Assembly (NCBI RefSeq): GCF_001620365.2
Contig: NZ_LQMT02000040.1
Coordinates: forward strand, 1,932-65,931
Origin: Amycolatopsis keratiniphila subsp. keratiniphila
Lineage (GTDB): Bacteria; Actinomycetota; Actinomycetes; Mycobacteriales; Pseudonocardiaceae
Direction of reading: 5' to 3'
Length of the DNA: 64,000 bases
This document shows, in pieces, positions 50,869 to 59,029 of this stretch (positions within the stretch are counted from its first letter, which is position 1; each line of letters opens with the position of its first letter). The notes beneath the pieces are model-generated. The model worked only from the letters and a program-made list of their open reading frames with translations, was not told where the DNA came from and made no database searches. Position numbers and translations under genes: made by a program.

Positions 50869-52380
50869 TCAGGCGGGCACGGTGGTGCCGTCCTGCGACT
50901 TGCGGGGTGTGACGTCGTCGTCGCGGTCGATCGTGTCGATGATCTCGTCGGTGGAGGCCTTGCGCTCGGGCATCAGGTAGCCGAGCCCGATGAACAAGCC
51001 CAGCGACACCAGGATCGGGGTGGACACGGTGACCGCGAGGGTGGCGTTGTAGCCGTAGTAGGCGATCGCGTAGGCGATGAGACCGCCCGCCCACGAGATC
51101 AGCGCCGCGCGGGAGCCGGAGCGGCGGAACGCGGGGAGCATGCCGAGCAGCAGCGGCACCGAGATCGGGCCCATCAGTGCCGCGACCCAGAGCACCACGA
51201 TCCCGAGCACACCGCCGAGTTTCTCGGCCTGCGTGGCCACCGCCATGGTGGCGGCGACGAACAGCACGGTGGAGACACGGGCGGCGAGCAGCCCCTGCGA
51301 CTCGGTGAAGTTCCTGGCCTTCTTCCACAGCACGGGCAGCATGTCGCGGGTGATGACCGCGGAGATCGCGTTGGCGTCCGAGGAGACCATCGCCATGGTG
51401 TGCGAGAAGATCCCGGCCAGCACCAGCCCGACCAGACCCGGCGGGAGGAAGGTCGTGGTCATGATCGCGTACGCGTTGTTGGGGTTGTCGATGTCCGGGA
51501 TCAGCAGCGGGGCGGCGAACATCGGGAACATCATCACCAGCGGCCACACCAGGTACAGGATCGAGGAGAGCCGCGCGCCGCGACGGGCCTCGTAGGTGTT
51601 CGGCGCGGCCATGTAGCGCTGCGCCAGATTCCACATACCGCCGTTGTACTCCAGCGTCTTCACCAGCACGTAGACGAGCAACACGATGGTGGTGAACTTC
51701 GACGTCGTCGGGTTCAGGTGGGCGGGCGGGAGGTCACCCCATACGGTCCACAGCCCGGAAACGCCGCCGAGCTTGTCCAGCACCACCCACAGCATCACGA
51801 TCGCCGCGATGGCCTGGATGACGAACTGGCCGAAGTCGGTGAGCGCGTCGGCCCAGAGACCGCCGACGGTGCAGTAGATCAGCGTGATCGTGCCGGTGAT
51901 GATGATGCCCCAGGTGTAGGGCACGCCCGCGAAGACGTTGAGGATCGTCGCGACCGCGAACCACTTGGCCGCGATGTCGAAGATCTTCAGGAGGCTGCCG
52001 CTCCAGGCCAGCGCCTGCTGGGTGGGCACATTGAAGCGCTTCGCCAGGTACTCGAGCGGCGAGGCGACACCGAGCTTCGAACGCAGGCGGTTCCACCGTG
52101 AGGCGAACAGCCAGCTGCCGATGCCGACACCGATGCCGATGCTGGCCATGCCCCAGAAGTAGACGGTGATGCCGTCCGTGTACGCGACGCCCGCGTACGC
52201 GACGAAGAGCACGGCGCTGTAGCCGGACATGTGGTGGGAGATACCGGCCAGCCACCACGGCATCTTGCCGCCTGCCGTGAAGAAGTCACTGACCGTGTTG
52301 ACCCGGCTGTGCGACCACAAGCCGATCACCACCATCAGGACGAAGTACGCGGACACCATGATCCAGTCCAGTAAATGCAC
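50869..52380 (-). CDS. Sodium:solute symporter (SSS family)
   Basis: A 503-residue transporter with about thirteen hydrophobic helices of the SSS/LeuT type. The family signature region SDFFTAGGKMPWWLAGISHH begins helix 2, and LTDFGQFVIQAIAAIVMLWV lies in the middle. First gene of the uronate operon, so import of a hexuronate or aldarate is the likely role. GTG at 52380 has AAAGGAG 6 nt upstream; starts further upstream would enter the IclR operators. Transcription begins from the shared divergent region. Confidence 0.85.
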   Translation of the reverse strand: MHLLDWIMVSAYFVLMVVIGLWSHSRVNTVSDFFTAGGKMPWWLAGISHHMSGYSAVLFVAYAGVAYTDGITVYFWGMASIGIGVGIGSWLFASRWNRLRSKLGVASPLEYLAKRFNVPTQQALAWSGSLLKIFDIAAKWFAVATILNVFAGVPYTWGIIITGTITLIYCTVGGLWADALTDFGQFVIQAIAAIVMLWVVLDKLGGVSGLWTVWGDLPPAHLNPTTSKFTTIVLLVYVLVKTLEYNGGMWNLAQRYMAAPNTYEARRGARLSSILYLVWPLVMMFPMFAAPLLIPDIDNPNNAYAIMTTTFLPPGLVGLVLAGIFSHTMAMVSSDANAISAVITRDMLPVLWKKARNFTESQGLLAARVSTVLFVAATMAVATQAEKLGGVLGIVVLWVAALMGPISVPLLLGMLPAFRRSGSRAALISWAGGLIAYAIAYYGYNATLAVTVSTPILVSLGLFIGLGYLMPERKASTDEIIDTIDRDDDVTPRKSQDGTTVPA

Positions 52381-52421
52381 CGCTGACTCCTTTCCGCGTT
52401 CACGAAGGCCCAGCCCGACCT

Positions 52422-52437
52422 GTTCACATCCATGAAC
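52422..52437. promoter_or_regulatory. IclR operator 1, GTTCA-N6-TGAAC
   Basis: A perfect 5-bp inverted repeat with a 6-nt spacer lies 42 bp from the symporter start. Its TTCACA (52423-52428) doubles as the -35 box of the iclR promoter with TATAGT at 52447-52452, 18 nt away. This suggests that bound repressor blocks both directions. Confidence 0.55.
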
Positions 52438-52458
52438 GGAGTCTGTTATAGTGATTAT

Positions 52459-52474
52459 GTTCATCCATAAGAAC
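52459..52474. promoter_or_regulatory. IclR operator 2, GTTC-N8-GAAC
   Basis: A second inverted repeat lies at the expected transcription start of the iclR gene. It shares the ATCCAT core with operator 1, which supports one protein binding both sites. Confidence 0.45.
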
Positions 52475-52534
52475 GCTGTTCGGGACGCTAATATGGCCGG
52501 AGTCACAAGTCAACGGCCGGATGGAGGAGCGCGG

Positions 52535-53341
52535 ATGCCGCAGCAGGAAGCCGCCGTCACGGTGGCGAACGGCGCGCCTGAACCCGCCGGGGTGAAGTCG
52601 GCGAGGCGGGCGATCGACCTCATCGAGACCTTCGCCGCGAACGACGTGTGGCTCTCCCTTTCGGATCTCCACGCGCGGACCGGGTTCCCCAGGTCGAGCC
52701 TGCACGGCCTGCTCCGCACCCTGCTCGAAGCCGGCTGGCTGGAAGTGGACACCAACACCGCCCGCTACCGCCTCGGCGTCCGCGCGCTGATCTGTGGCAC
52801 GGCCTACCTGGACCGCGACCCGGTCGTCCCGTACGCGACCGAAGCGCTGGAGCGGATCCGGGAGAAGACCGGCTACACGGCGCATTTCGCGCGCCGCGAG
52901 GGCACCGACGTCGTCTATCTGGAGACACGCGAGTCCCGGCACTCGACGCATCTCGTGTCCCGCGTCGGCCGCACGCTGCCCACCCACGCGACCGCACTGG
53001 GGAAGGCACTGCTGGCCGAACTGACACACGACGAGATCGACGGCCTCCTGACCGGAGAGCTGACGGCGCTCACCCCGAACACCATCACCACCGTCGAGGC
53101 GCTGCACGCCGAATGCGCGAAGACGCGCGAACGCGGCTATGCCTCGGAAATCGAGGAAGGCAGCCTCGGCGTCCGCTGCGTCGCGGCCGTGATCCCGTAC
53201 CGCATCCCCGGCACCGACGCGATCAGTTGCTCCATGCCGGTCACCGAGGTCACCGACGCCGATGCCCAGCGCGTCGGCGAGCTCCTCGCCGAAATCACCG
53301 CGGAGCTCGGCCAGCAACTGCGCCGCGCCGGCATCCGCTGA
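52535..53341 (+). CDS. IclR-family regulator of uronate genes
   Basis: A 268-residue regulator. The winged helix is SARRAIDLIETFAANDVWLS to SLSDLHARTGFPRSSLHGLL, and the C-terminal IclR effector domain contains GKALLAELTHDEID and GYASEIEEGSLGVRCVAAVI. ATG at 52535 is used because GGAGGA lies 6 nt before it; earlier in-frame ATGs at 52457 and 52494 lack such a site. It is divergent from the transporter operon and upstream of uronate dehydrogenase, with twin operators between. A uronate or pathway intermediate is the likely effector. Confidence 0.87.
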   Translation: MPQQEAAVTVANGAPEPAGVKSARRAIDLIETFAANDVWLSLSDLHARTGFPRSSLHGLLRTLLEAGWLEVDTNTARYRLGVRALICGTAYLDRDPVVPYATEALERIREKTGYTAHFARREGTDVVYLETRESRHSTHLVSRVGRTLPTHATALGKALLAELTHDEIDGLLTGELTALTPNTITTVEALHAECAKTRERGYASEIEEGSLGVRCVAAVIPYRIPGTDAISCSMPVTEVTDADAQRVGELLAEITAELGQQLRRAGIR

Positions 53342-53378
53342 CCTGTTTCCCACTTTCCTTCACTGACAAGGGGTCCCC

Positions 53379-54203
53379 ATGGCAGACCAGCGCGTCCTGA
53401 TCACCGGCTCGGCGGGCATCGTCGGCACCCTGATGCGGCCGCGACTGCGCCGTTCCGGACGGGTGCTGCGCCTGCTCGACCTGGCCGCGCAACCCGAAGC
53501 CTCGGGCGGCGAGGACGTCGAGCTGATCACCGCTTCGGTGACCGACCCGGAGGCGATGGCGAAGGCCTGCGCCGGCGTCGACGCGGTGATCCACCTCGGC
53601 GGGCACAGCCGCGAGAACTCGTGGGAAGCCACGCTCGACGTGAACATCAACGGCACCCACACCGTCCTCGAAGCCGCGCGCGCCGCCGGTGTGCCGCGCG
53701 TGATTCTGGCTTCCAGCAACCATTCCGTCGGCTTCCGCCGCAACGACGAGGCGGGCGCGGACGGCCTCCCCGCCGACTCCACGCCCCGCCCCGACACCTA
53801 CTACGGCGTCAGCAAGGCGGCCATCGAAGCGCTCGGCAGCCTGTACCACTCGCGGTTCGGCATGGACGTGATCGTCATCCGGATCGGCTCCTGCTTCGAA
53901 AGCCCGCTCGTCCTCGGCCCGCGCGGCCTGACGACGTGGCTCTCCCCCGACGACGGCGCCCGGCTGTTCGAGGCCTGCCTGAGCTACCCCTCCCCCGGCT
54001 ACCGGCTGATCTGGGGCGTCTCCGACAACACGCGCCGGATCTACTCACTCGCCGAAGCCGAAGAGCTGGGCTACAAGTCGCTCGACAACGCGGAGACCTA
54101 CGCGGACCAGCTGGCGGACATGCCCGCGCCGACGGGGGTGGCGGCGGAGTACGTCGGCGGACCGTTCTGCACCGCGCCGCTGGGGGCGCACAACCCGCTC
54201 TGA
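53379..54203 (+). CDS. udh: Uronate dehydrogenase
   Basis: A 274-residue NAD-dependent short-chain dehydrogenase that oxidises D-glucuronate or D-galacturonate to the aldarolactone (EC 1.1.1.203). The NAD site is ITGSAGIVG, the catalytic set S112/S113 (ASSNHS), Y142 and K146 (YYGVSK). VIHLGGHSRENSWE and RIGSCFESP are typical of bacterial uronate dehydrogenases and set it apart from sugar epimerases. It follows iclR by 37 bp with AAGGGG before the ATG. It begins the oxidative uronate pathway served by the divergent operon. Confidence 0.85.
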   Translation: MADQRVLITGSAGIVGTLMRPRLRRSGRVLRLLDLAAQPEASGGEDVELITASVTDPEAMAKACAGVDAVIHLGGHSRENSWEATLDVNINGTHTVLEAARAAGVPRVILASSNHSVGFRRNDEAGADGLPADSTPRPDTYYGVSKAAIEALGSLYHSRFGMDVIVIRIGSCFESPLVLGPRGLTTWLSPDDGARLFEACLSYPSPGYRLIWGVSDNTRRIYSLAEAEELGYKSLDNAETYADQLADMPAPTGVAAEYVGGPFCTAPLGAHNPL

Positions 54204-54237
54204 CGTCTTTCGTTTGGCATTTGAAGGCCCCGGCGAC

Positions 54238-54300
54238 ACGCGTGTCGTCCATCCAGTCACGCGTGTCGTCCACCTGATCACGCGCGCCGTCTCCTGAGAC
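54238..54300. repeat. Three degenerate 21-bp tandem repeats
   Basis: Three copies of a 21-bp unit (54238-54258, 54259-54279, 54280-54300) begin ACGCGTGTCGTCCA, ACGCGTGTCGTCCA and ACGCGCGCCGTCTC. They lie in the non-coding gap between the udh and HIT genes. The first two copies are nearly identical and the third has diverged. Confidence 0.6.
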
Positions 54301-54345
54301 ACGCCCAACCGCCGAAGGGAGCCGGAACCTCTCGCATGCCGAGTG

Positions 54346-54396
54346 TCGACGATGTAGGAATCGGGACGTTGAGTGTCCCGATTCCTACATCGTCGA
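54346..54396. terminator. 22-bp perfect hairpin between udh and HIT genes
   Basis: Perfect 22-nt arms (54346-54367 and 54375-54396) flank a 7-nt GTTGAGT loop. The right arm contains the stop codon of the HIT gene (54385-54387), so the hairpin overlaps its 3' end. It would terminate both convergent genes. Confidence 0.65.
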
Positions 54397-54885
54397 GCTG
54401 TCGGTCATGCGTTCACCGAGCCGGCGCGCAAGATCCGCCAGTTCGTCATCGGGAACGTCCAGATGGCCACGCGCGGGATCGAACACCGCGGCCTGCTGCT
54501 GCTCGTACGGAACGCCGGGCGGCAGAGGCGCGAGGTGCCAATGGACGTGCCGGTTGGCCTGTTGACTGCCCAAGGACAGCACGTAAAGCCGTTCGACGGT
54601 CAACAAGTCGCTCAACGCGGTGCCCGCGCGGTGCACGACCCGCTGGACGGCCAGGTACTCGTCGGCGGTGAAGTCGCCGATGGCGTGCTCCCGATGTTCG
54701 ATCGGGGCCACGAGAAAATGCCCGAGCACGGAAGGGAAACGGCTGGCGAAGACCACCGCGTCGGCATCCCGGTAGGCGATGTGATGCGGGTAGTCGGGGT
54801 TGCCGTCGAGAAGTTCGCAGACGAAACAGGCTCGGCGGGCGAGATCGAGATAGGCGTCGGCCTGCCACGGAACACGGTCGGTCAT
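54385..54885 (-). CDS. HIT-family protein
   Basis: A 166-residue histidine-triad nucleotide-binding protein. The active site is H113-V-H115-W-H117, and C20-F-V-C23 is the zinc-binding pair near the N-terminus. HIT proteins hydrolyse or bind nucleotide phosphoramidates and related adenylates. Its cellular substrate is unknown. ATG at 54885 is used with AGGGG close upstream; a longer in-frame extension runs into the next gene. The stop lies in a terminator hairpin. Confidence 0.82.
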   Translation of the reverse strand: MTDRVPWQADAYLDLARRACFVCELLDGNPDYPHHIAYRDADAVVFASRFPSVLGHFLVAPIEHREHAIGDFTADEYLAVQRVVHRAGTALSDLLTVERLYVLSLGSQQANRHVHWHLAPLPPGVPYEQQQAAVFDPARGHLDVPDDELADLARRLGERMTDSSTM

Positions 54886-54905
54886 ACCCCTATGACTACC
54901 CGACT

Positions 54906-55508
54906 TCACCTCGCACGCCCCTGCACCCGCCCGGCCACCGCCAGCACCACCGGCGCCGCCAGCCAACACAAATACGCCCAAGTACCCGCGGTGACGAACG
55001 AAACAGGAACCGAAACCCCGAACACAACCGCCAGGCACACACTCCGCACCAGGTTCTGACTGAACGCCCACGGCGGCGTGTCCGCGCGGTAGAGGTGTTC
55101 GCGCCGGATCTCCCGGATGATCAGCGCGAACGAAGCGGACGCCAGCACCTGCACGATCGCGTACAGGCTGAACCGGGGCGGGAAGGCGCCGTCCGCGGTG
55201 ATCACCCGGGTCGCGAACGGCGTCAGCACCTGCATGAACAGCCAGGCAAGGGTGAGGCTGATCAGGCGGCTGTTCAGCGAGCGGACGTGGCCGAAGATCT
55301 CGTGGTGGGCGCGCCAATGGGCGGCGATCACCACGAAGCTGACACCGAAGGCCAGATACTCCTTGCCGTGATCCGCCACCGAACTCAGCATCGCCTCGGT
55401 GGTGTCGCCAGCGGGGACGGGGAGTTCCAACGCCAGCAGGGTGAGCGCGATCGCGATCACCGCGTCGATGAACATGGTGAGCCGCTCGGGAGGGGCCTGA
55501 GTCGCCAT
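54906..55508 (-). CDS. TMEM175/DUF1211-family potassium channel-like protein
   Basis: A 200-residue membrane protein with about six helices. RLTMFIDAVIAIALTLLALE matches the first helix of TMEM175/DUF1211 proteins, where a serine (FSDA) is more usual than isoleucine (FIDA). The second part has HWRAHHEIFGHVRSLNSRLI, also typical. Bacterial TMEM175 proteins are potassium-selective channels. The changed first residue of the filter motif makes activity uncertain. It lies 22 bp after the DUF6790 gene on the same strand. Confidence 0.75.
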   Translation of the reverse strand: MATQAPPERLTMFIDAVIAIALTLLALELPVPAGDTTEAMLSSVADHGKEYLAFGVSFVVIAAHWRAHHEIFGHVRSLNSRLISLTLAWLFMQVLTPFATRVITADGAFPPRFSLYAIVQVLASASFALIIREIRREHLYRADTPPWAFSQNLVRSVCLAVVFGVSVPVSFVTAGTWAYLCWLAAPVVLAVAGRVQGRAR

Positions 55509-55530
55509 GATGCGGAAATCTCCTTCTGCG

Positions 55531-56037
55531 TCAGGCGACGGTTGCCGGGCGGAGCTTCCGTGACCGTACGGCCAGGATGATCATGACGGCGGGGATGAGC
55601 AGGTCGTTGGCGAGGACTCCGCCGGTGTTGCCGGGGCTGTGGACGCCGTTGGCGAACCACTGGTAGACGTGGCCGACCAGGGCTCCCCAGAGGAACATCC
55701 CGGCGCCGAGTCCGATGGTGACGCGTTCACGCGCGGACGCCGAAGCGGCGCGGAATCCCATGACGGCCAGCCCGAGGTTGGCGAAGGCGATCTCGAACAG
55801 GAAGGGCGTCCGGTCGAAGCCGATGGCGGTGGCCATGACGTCCGGGAACGCGAGGAACGCGACCGTCATCCACAGGCTGCCGAAGCCCAGGGCGCCGATC
55901 GCCCACCAGCGCTGCCAGATCTCCAGCCGTTCGTGGGCCGTCGGAGCGTGGCGGGCTCGCAGGAACGCCCCGACGGCCGGTACCAGCATCCAGACCAGCG
56001 GGAAGGCGGATTGGGCGAGGTATGAGAAGTTGTCCAT
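55531..56037 (-). CDS. DUF6790-like four-helix membrane protein
   Basis: A 168-residue integral membrane protein with four hydrophobic helices and WAIGALGFGSLWMTVAFLAF, then FLFEIAFANLGLAVMGFRAA as conserved segments. Its function is unknown. It is divergent from a MarR gene, with a perfect 14-bp palindrome between them, so it is the probable target of that repressor. The TMEM175-like gene lies directly downstream. Confidence 0.62.
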   Translation of the reverse strand: MDNFSYLAQSAFPLVWMLVPAVGAFLRARHAPTAHERLEIWQRWWAIGALGFGSLWMTVAFLAFPDVMATAIGFDRTPFLFEIAFANLGLAVMGFRAASASARERVTIGLGAGMFLWGALVGHVYQWFANGVHSPGNTGGVLANDLLIPAVMIILAVRSRKLRPATVA

Positions 56038-56053
56038 GTCTTCAGTCTTACCT

Positions 56054-56067
56054 AGTTAATATTAACT
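56054..56067. promoter_or_regulatory. Perfect palindrome AGTTAATATTAACT, MarR operator
   Basis: A perfect 14-bp AT-rich palindrome lies in the 57-bp gap between the divergent DUF6790 and MarR genes. It stands out in GC-rich DNA and lies just upstream of the MarR promoter's TATAGT. Binding by the adjacent MarR protein is inferred. Confidence 0.65.
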
Positions 56068-56081
56068 CGTCAACAATCAGG

Positions 56082-56087
56082 TATAGT
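56082..56087 (+). promoter_or_regulatory. Leaderless -10 box of MarR gene
   Basis: TATAGT ends 7 nt before the GTG at 56095, the spacing of leaderless actinobacterial genes. It supports this start over GTG at 56086, which lies inside the box. Confidence 0.55.
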
Positions 56088-56094
56088 GATCCTC

Positions 56095-56529
56095 GTGGAT
56101 GACGGACTCGCAGACCTGTTGCACCGCGTGGTCATGCTGCTGGGCGAGAACGCCCGGCGGCGCACCGAAGACACCGACGGCTTGACCTACAGCCAGATAC
56201 GGCTTTTGGGCACGCTCGAGGAGATCGAGCCGGCGACGCAGCATCGGCTCGCACAGGCGCTTTCGGTGTCCGACCCGGCGATCAGCCGGGCGCTACGACC
56301 GCTCGAAGCGGACGGCCTGGTACAGATCACCGTCGACCCCGAGCACGCACGCCGGAGGCTCGTCCGCCTCACCGAAGTCGGCCGGAAAGCCTTCCACGCG
56401 GCCGGAAAACCGCTCTACGACGAGTTCCGCGCCGGGCTCATCGCGGCGGGCTTCCCCTACGAGCGCTACCTCGAAGACACCCTTCGGCTGGCCGAGATCC
56501 TCTCCCCCGATCAGGGAACGCGGCGCTGA
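56095..56529 (+). CDS. MarR-family transcriptional regulator
   Basis: A 144-residue regulator with a MarR winged helix: TYSQIRLLGTLEEIEPATQH, RLAQALSVSDPAISRALRPL and the wing DPEHARRRLVRLTEVGRKAF. GTG at 56095 is chosen because of the TATAGT box 7 nt before it. It probably represses itself and the divergent DUF6790 gene by the palindrome between them. The 3' end overlaps the convergent MerR gene by 19 bp. Confidence 0.82.
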   Translation: MDDGLADLLHRVVMLLGENARRRTEDTDGLTYSQIRLLGTLEEIEPATQHRLAQALSVSDPAISRALRPLEADGLVQITVDPEHARRRLVRLTEVGRKAFHAAGKPLYDEFRAGLIAAGFPYERYLEDTLRLAEILSPDQGTRR

Positions 56530-57224
56530 TCCGGAGCCGCCCACCCGTTGATCACGGCGAGCAGCTCGAGGTACCGCTCCCGCCGGGGATCATCGGCGAT
56601 GTCCAGCCAGGGCAGATCCCGCCGCGGGGCGGCGTCGTACCCTTCGGCGAGGCGTCGCATGAGGGCGCGGAAATCCGGATCCCTCACCAGTCCGGCGAGT
56701 TCCACCCAGGCGTCGACCTGTTCGACCGCGGGACTTTCGGGTAGTTCGGGCGTCATCGAGCGGGCGATCCCGACGAACCCGGGATGCTCGAGACCGCCGA
56801 AGATGGCGTCGAGGAAGTCGTCGATCAGCCGACGTCGCTCATCCTCGGTCAGTTTGGCCAAGTCGTGCATCAGAGTGATCTCCTCGGGAGTGGATCCGCG
56901 CCGGGTCACGGCTTTCAGCACCGCATGACGGAGACGCAGCACGTGGATCTGCGCTTCCAGCGCCCGCAGGTGGGCCTCGGCGACATCGGGAAGGGCGGCT
57001 TCGCTTTCGACGACCTTCCGGATCGTGGCCAGGTCGAGTCCCAGCTCACGCAACGTGCGCACGAGCTCCAGGCGCGCGAGTGCGTCGACGCCATAGCGGC
57101 GGTGCCCGGACGCGGTGCGGCCGGACGGGGCCAAGATGCCTCGGTCGGAGTAGAAACGGATGGTCTTGACGGTCAGCCCGGTCCGCCGGGAGAGCTCGCC
57201 GATCGAGTACCGGGGGGCGTCCAT
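56511..57224 (-). CDS. MerR-family transcriptional regulator
   Basis: A 237-residue regulator with an N-terminal MerR DNA-binding domain (YSIGELSRRTGLTVKTIRFY then SGHRRYGVDALARLELVRTL). The dimerisation helix follows, and a helical C-terminal region of about 120 residues probably senses a ligand; no cysteine metal site is present, so a drug or organic ligand is more likely than a metal. A CTCCCC-N3-GGGGAG palindrome lies 17 bp upstream of its start. Confidence 0.83.
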   Translation of the reverse strand: MDAPRYSIGELSRRTGLTVKTIRFYSDRGILAPSGRTASGHRRYGVDALARLELVRTLRELGLDLATIRKVVESEAALPDVAEAHLRALEAQIHVLRLRHAVLKAVTRRGSTPEEITLMHDLAKLTEDERRRLIDDFLDAIFGGLEHPGFVGIARSMTPELPESPAVEQVDAWVELAGLVRDPDFRALMRRLAEGYDAAPRRDLPWLDIADDPRRERYLELLAVINGWAAPDQRRVP

Positions 57225-57240
57225 CCGCCCACCCTCGCAC

Positions 57241-57255
57241 CTCCCCTCGGGGGAG
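57241..57255. promoter_or_regulatory. MerR-type operator CTCCCC-N3-GGGGAG
   Basis: A perfect 6-bp inverted repeat with a 3-nt spacer lies between the TetR gene end and MerR gene start on the minus strand. It is like operators of drug-responsive MerR proteins (CTCCCC/GGGGAG), which usually lie in a stretched promoter. Confidence 0.55.
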
Positions 57256-57267
57256 ATACAAGAGCGA

Positions 57268-57876
57268 TCACGCGCGCGTCGCGGGCCCGGTCAGGCAGTG
57301 CTGCACGAGCGGGCCGAACGTGGCGGCCAGTTCGTCGACGGACGAAGACGCGATCGGCTCGATACGCATGATGTACCGGGCGACCGCGAGCCCCAGGATC
57401 TGCACGTTGACCATGCCCGCCCGCAGCGCGGCGTCCGGCGTGCCGAGCAGCGCCGCGAGCCTGCCGGTGATCTCCCGGTCGATGAACTCGCGCAGCAGCG
57501 CTTCGGACCGCGGATCGGCGGGAGCCGACCGGGTCAGCATCATCAGCGGCGTGCGGTCGGATTTGTCGAGGTTCCCCACCAGCGTCCGGACGAGGCGCTC
57601 GCCGATGCCGTCGAGGCCGCCGTCGAAAAGGGCCTCGACGGCGGGCGGGACGTCGCCGGAGATCTCGATCGCGGCGCTGAACAGACCTTGCTTGGTGCCG
57701 AAGAAGTAAAAGACCATCGCCGGGTCGACCTCGGCGGCGGTGGCGATCATGCGCACGGTCGTACTGCCGTAGCCGTGCTCGTGGAACAGCTCACGAGCGA
57801 CCTGCAGAATCCGCCGCTTGCTCTCCGCGCCCGACCGCCAGCGCCCGGGACGGCGGTTCTTCTCGTGTTCTGTCAT
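57268..57876 (-). CDS. TetR-family transcriptional regulator
   Basis: A 202-residue repressor. The DNA-binding domain is SKRRILQVARELFHEHGYGS, then TTVRMIATAAEVDPAMVFYF with FGTKQGLF. The C-terminal part is a helical ligand domain similar to the TetR_C_17-type PsrA-like class. It is divergent from the FAD monooxygenase gene, with two 22-bp operators in the 91-bp gap. It probably represses the monooxygenase operon and itself until a substrate-like ligand binds. Confidence 0.85.
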   Translation of the reverse strand: MTEHEKNRRPGRWRSGAESKRRILQVARELFHEHGYGSTTVRMIATAAEVDPAMVFYFFGTKQGLFSAAIEISGDVPPAVEALFDGGLDGIGERLVRTLVGNLDKSDRTPLMMLTRSAPADPRSEALLREFIDREITGRLAALLGTPDAALRAGMVNVQILGLAVARYIMRIEPIASSSVDELAATFGPLVQHCLTGPATRA

Positions 57877-57899
57877 GGCATCCGAAGCCTAACACCGTT

Positions 57900-57921
57900 T
57901 TCTTCACCACCCGATGAAGTT
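57900..57921. promoter_or_regulatory. TetR operator 1
   Basis: A 22-bp imperfect palindrome with arms TTCTTCA and TGAAGTT and 8 nt between them. Read on the opposite strand it matches operator 2 at 18 or more of 22 positions. It lies closer to the TetR gene. Confidence 0.6.
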
Positions 57922-57933
57922 TTCGGTACCGTG

Positions 57934-57955
57934 TTCTTCATCAGGCGGTGAAGAA
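57934..57955. promoter_or_regulatory. TetR operator 2, TTCTTCA-N8-TGAAGAA
   Basis: A perfect 7-bp inverted repeat with an 8-nt spacer lies 12 bp before the monooxygenase start. It is 34 bp from operator 1, centre to centre, about three helical turns, so two dimers could bind on the same DNA face. Confidence 0.65.
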
Positions 57956-57967
57956 TGAGGTGAAGTC

Positions 57968-59029
57968 ATGAAGGTGATCGTGATCGGCGCCGGTCTCGGC
58001 GGGCTGACGCTCGCTCACGGGTTGCGCCGGGCGGGGATCGACGTCGCGGTGTACGAGCGAGACACCCCGCAGGGACGTCCGCAGGGCGTGAGCCTGCACC
58101 TCGACGAGCGCGGGAGGTCGGCGCTGCACGCATGCCTGCCCCCGGCGCATTTCGCGATGGTCGAGGCCACCACGGGAGGACCGCGCGAGCAGACCCTGAC
58201 ACTGTCCGATGTGGACGGGGAACTCGCGATCACGGGCGTTCAGCCGAGCCTGGCAAGACCCGGCAGGCAGGTACACCGGCCGTTGCTGAGAGCGGTCCTG
58301 CTGACCGATCTCGACGACGTGGCCAGGTTCTGGACGGAGTTCACCCGGTTCGAACAGCGCGCCGACGGCACGGTCCGGGCGTGGTTCGCCGACGGGAGCA
58401 CGGACACCGCGGACGTTCTCGTCGGCGCGGACGGAATCGGCTCGGCGGTCCGCCGCCGGTATCTGCCCGACGCGCGGGTGGTGGACACGGGACGCCGGAT
58501 GATCATGGGCGCGACTCCGCTGCGGGCCGTCCTCGGCACCGGGCTGCCCGGCCTGATCGGCCACAGCCCCGCGACTGCTCGCATCCGCGGCACGACGGTG
58601 GTGGTGGCCGTGCTGCGGTTCTCCGAAGCTCCCCTGTCCGCGCGACGGCGGTGGCTGCCCGCCCTGCGTCGCACCGCGGCCGAAATCGAGGACTACGTGA
58701 TGTGGGCCTTGCCCGCCACACGGGAGCCGAGCATGGAGATGCCTCCAGCCCTGCGGACGATCATCGGCGAGGCATGGCCGGACTTCACGGTCGCCCTGCG
58801 GATCGGATCGATCCCACCGCCGGAGCCCTGGCGCGCCGGTCCGGTGACGCTCCTCGGCGACGCAATCCATCTCGCCCCGGGCTTCGGCGGCAACCTCGCG
58901 ATGCAGGACGCGCGCCATCTCTGCGAAGCGCTGGCCGAGGCGCACCACGGACGGCTCGGCCTGCTCGACGCGATCGGCCAGTACGAGGACACGATGCGCC
59001 GCAACGGTTTCACGAAGGTGGGCGCGTGA
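57968..59029 (+). CDS. FAD-dependent monooxygenase
   Basis: A 353-residue class A flavoprotein monooxygenase. The FAD-binding GxGxxG is G7-AGLGG12, the second FAD motif GADGIGSAV, and the GD motif LLGDAIHLAPGFGGNLAMQDA in two parts. Such enzymes hydroxylate aromatic substrates or inactivate drugs; tetracycline-modifying and phenolic hydroxylases belong here. GAGGTGAAGTC precedes the ATG. The stop overlaps the start of the DUF3159 gene (GTGA). Regulation by the divergent TetR protein is likely. Confidence 0.85.
   Translation: MKVIVIGAGLGGLTLAHGLRRAGIDVAVYERDTPQGRPQGVSLHLDERGRSALHACLPPAHFAMVEATTGGPREQTLTLSDVDGELAITGVQPSLARPGRQVHRPLLRAVLLTDLDDVARFWTEFTRFEQRADGTVRAWFADGSTDTADVLVGADGIGSAVRRRYLPDARVVDTGRRMIMGATPLRAVLGTGLPGLIGHSPATARIRGTTVVVAVLRFSEAPLSARRRWLPALRRTAAEIEDYVMWALPATREPSMEMPPALRTIIGEAWPDFTVALRIGSIPPPEPWRAGPVTLLGDAIHLAPGFGGNLAMQDARHLCEALAEAHHGRLGLLDAIGQYEDTMRRNGFTKVGA

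Noticed and set aside
54886..55317. N-terminal extension of the HIT protein to 310 residues
   Set aside because: It would be antisense-like to, and overlap, the TMEM175 frame, and the HIT fold is complete from 54885.
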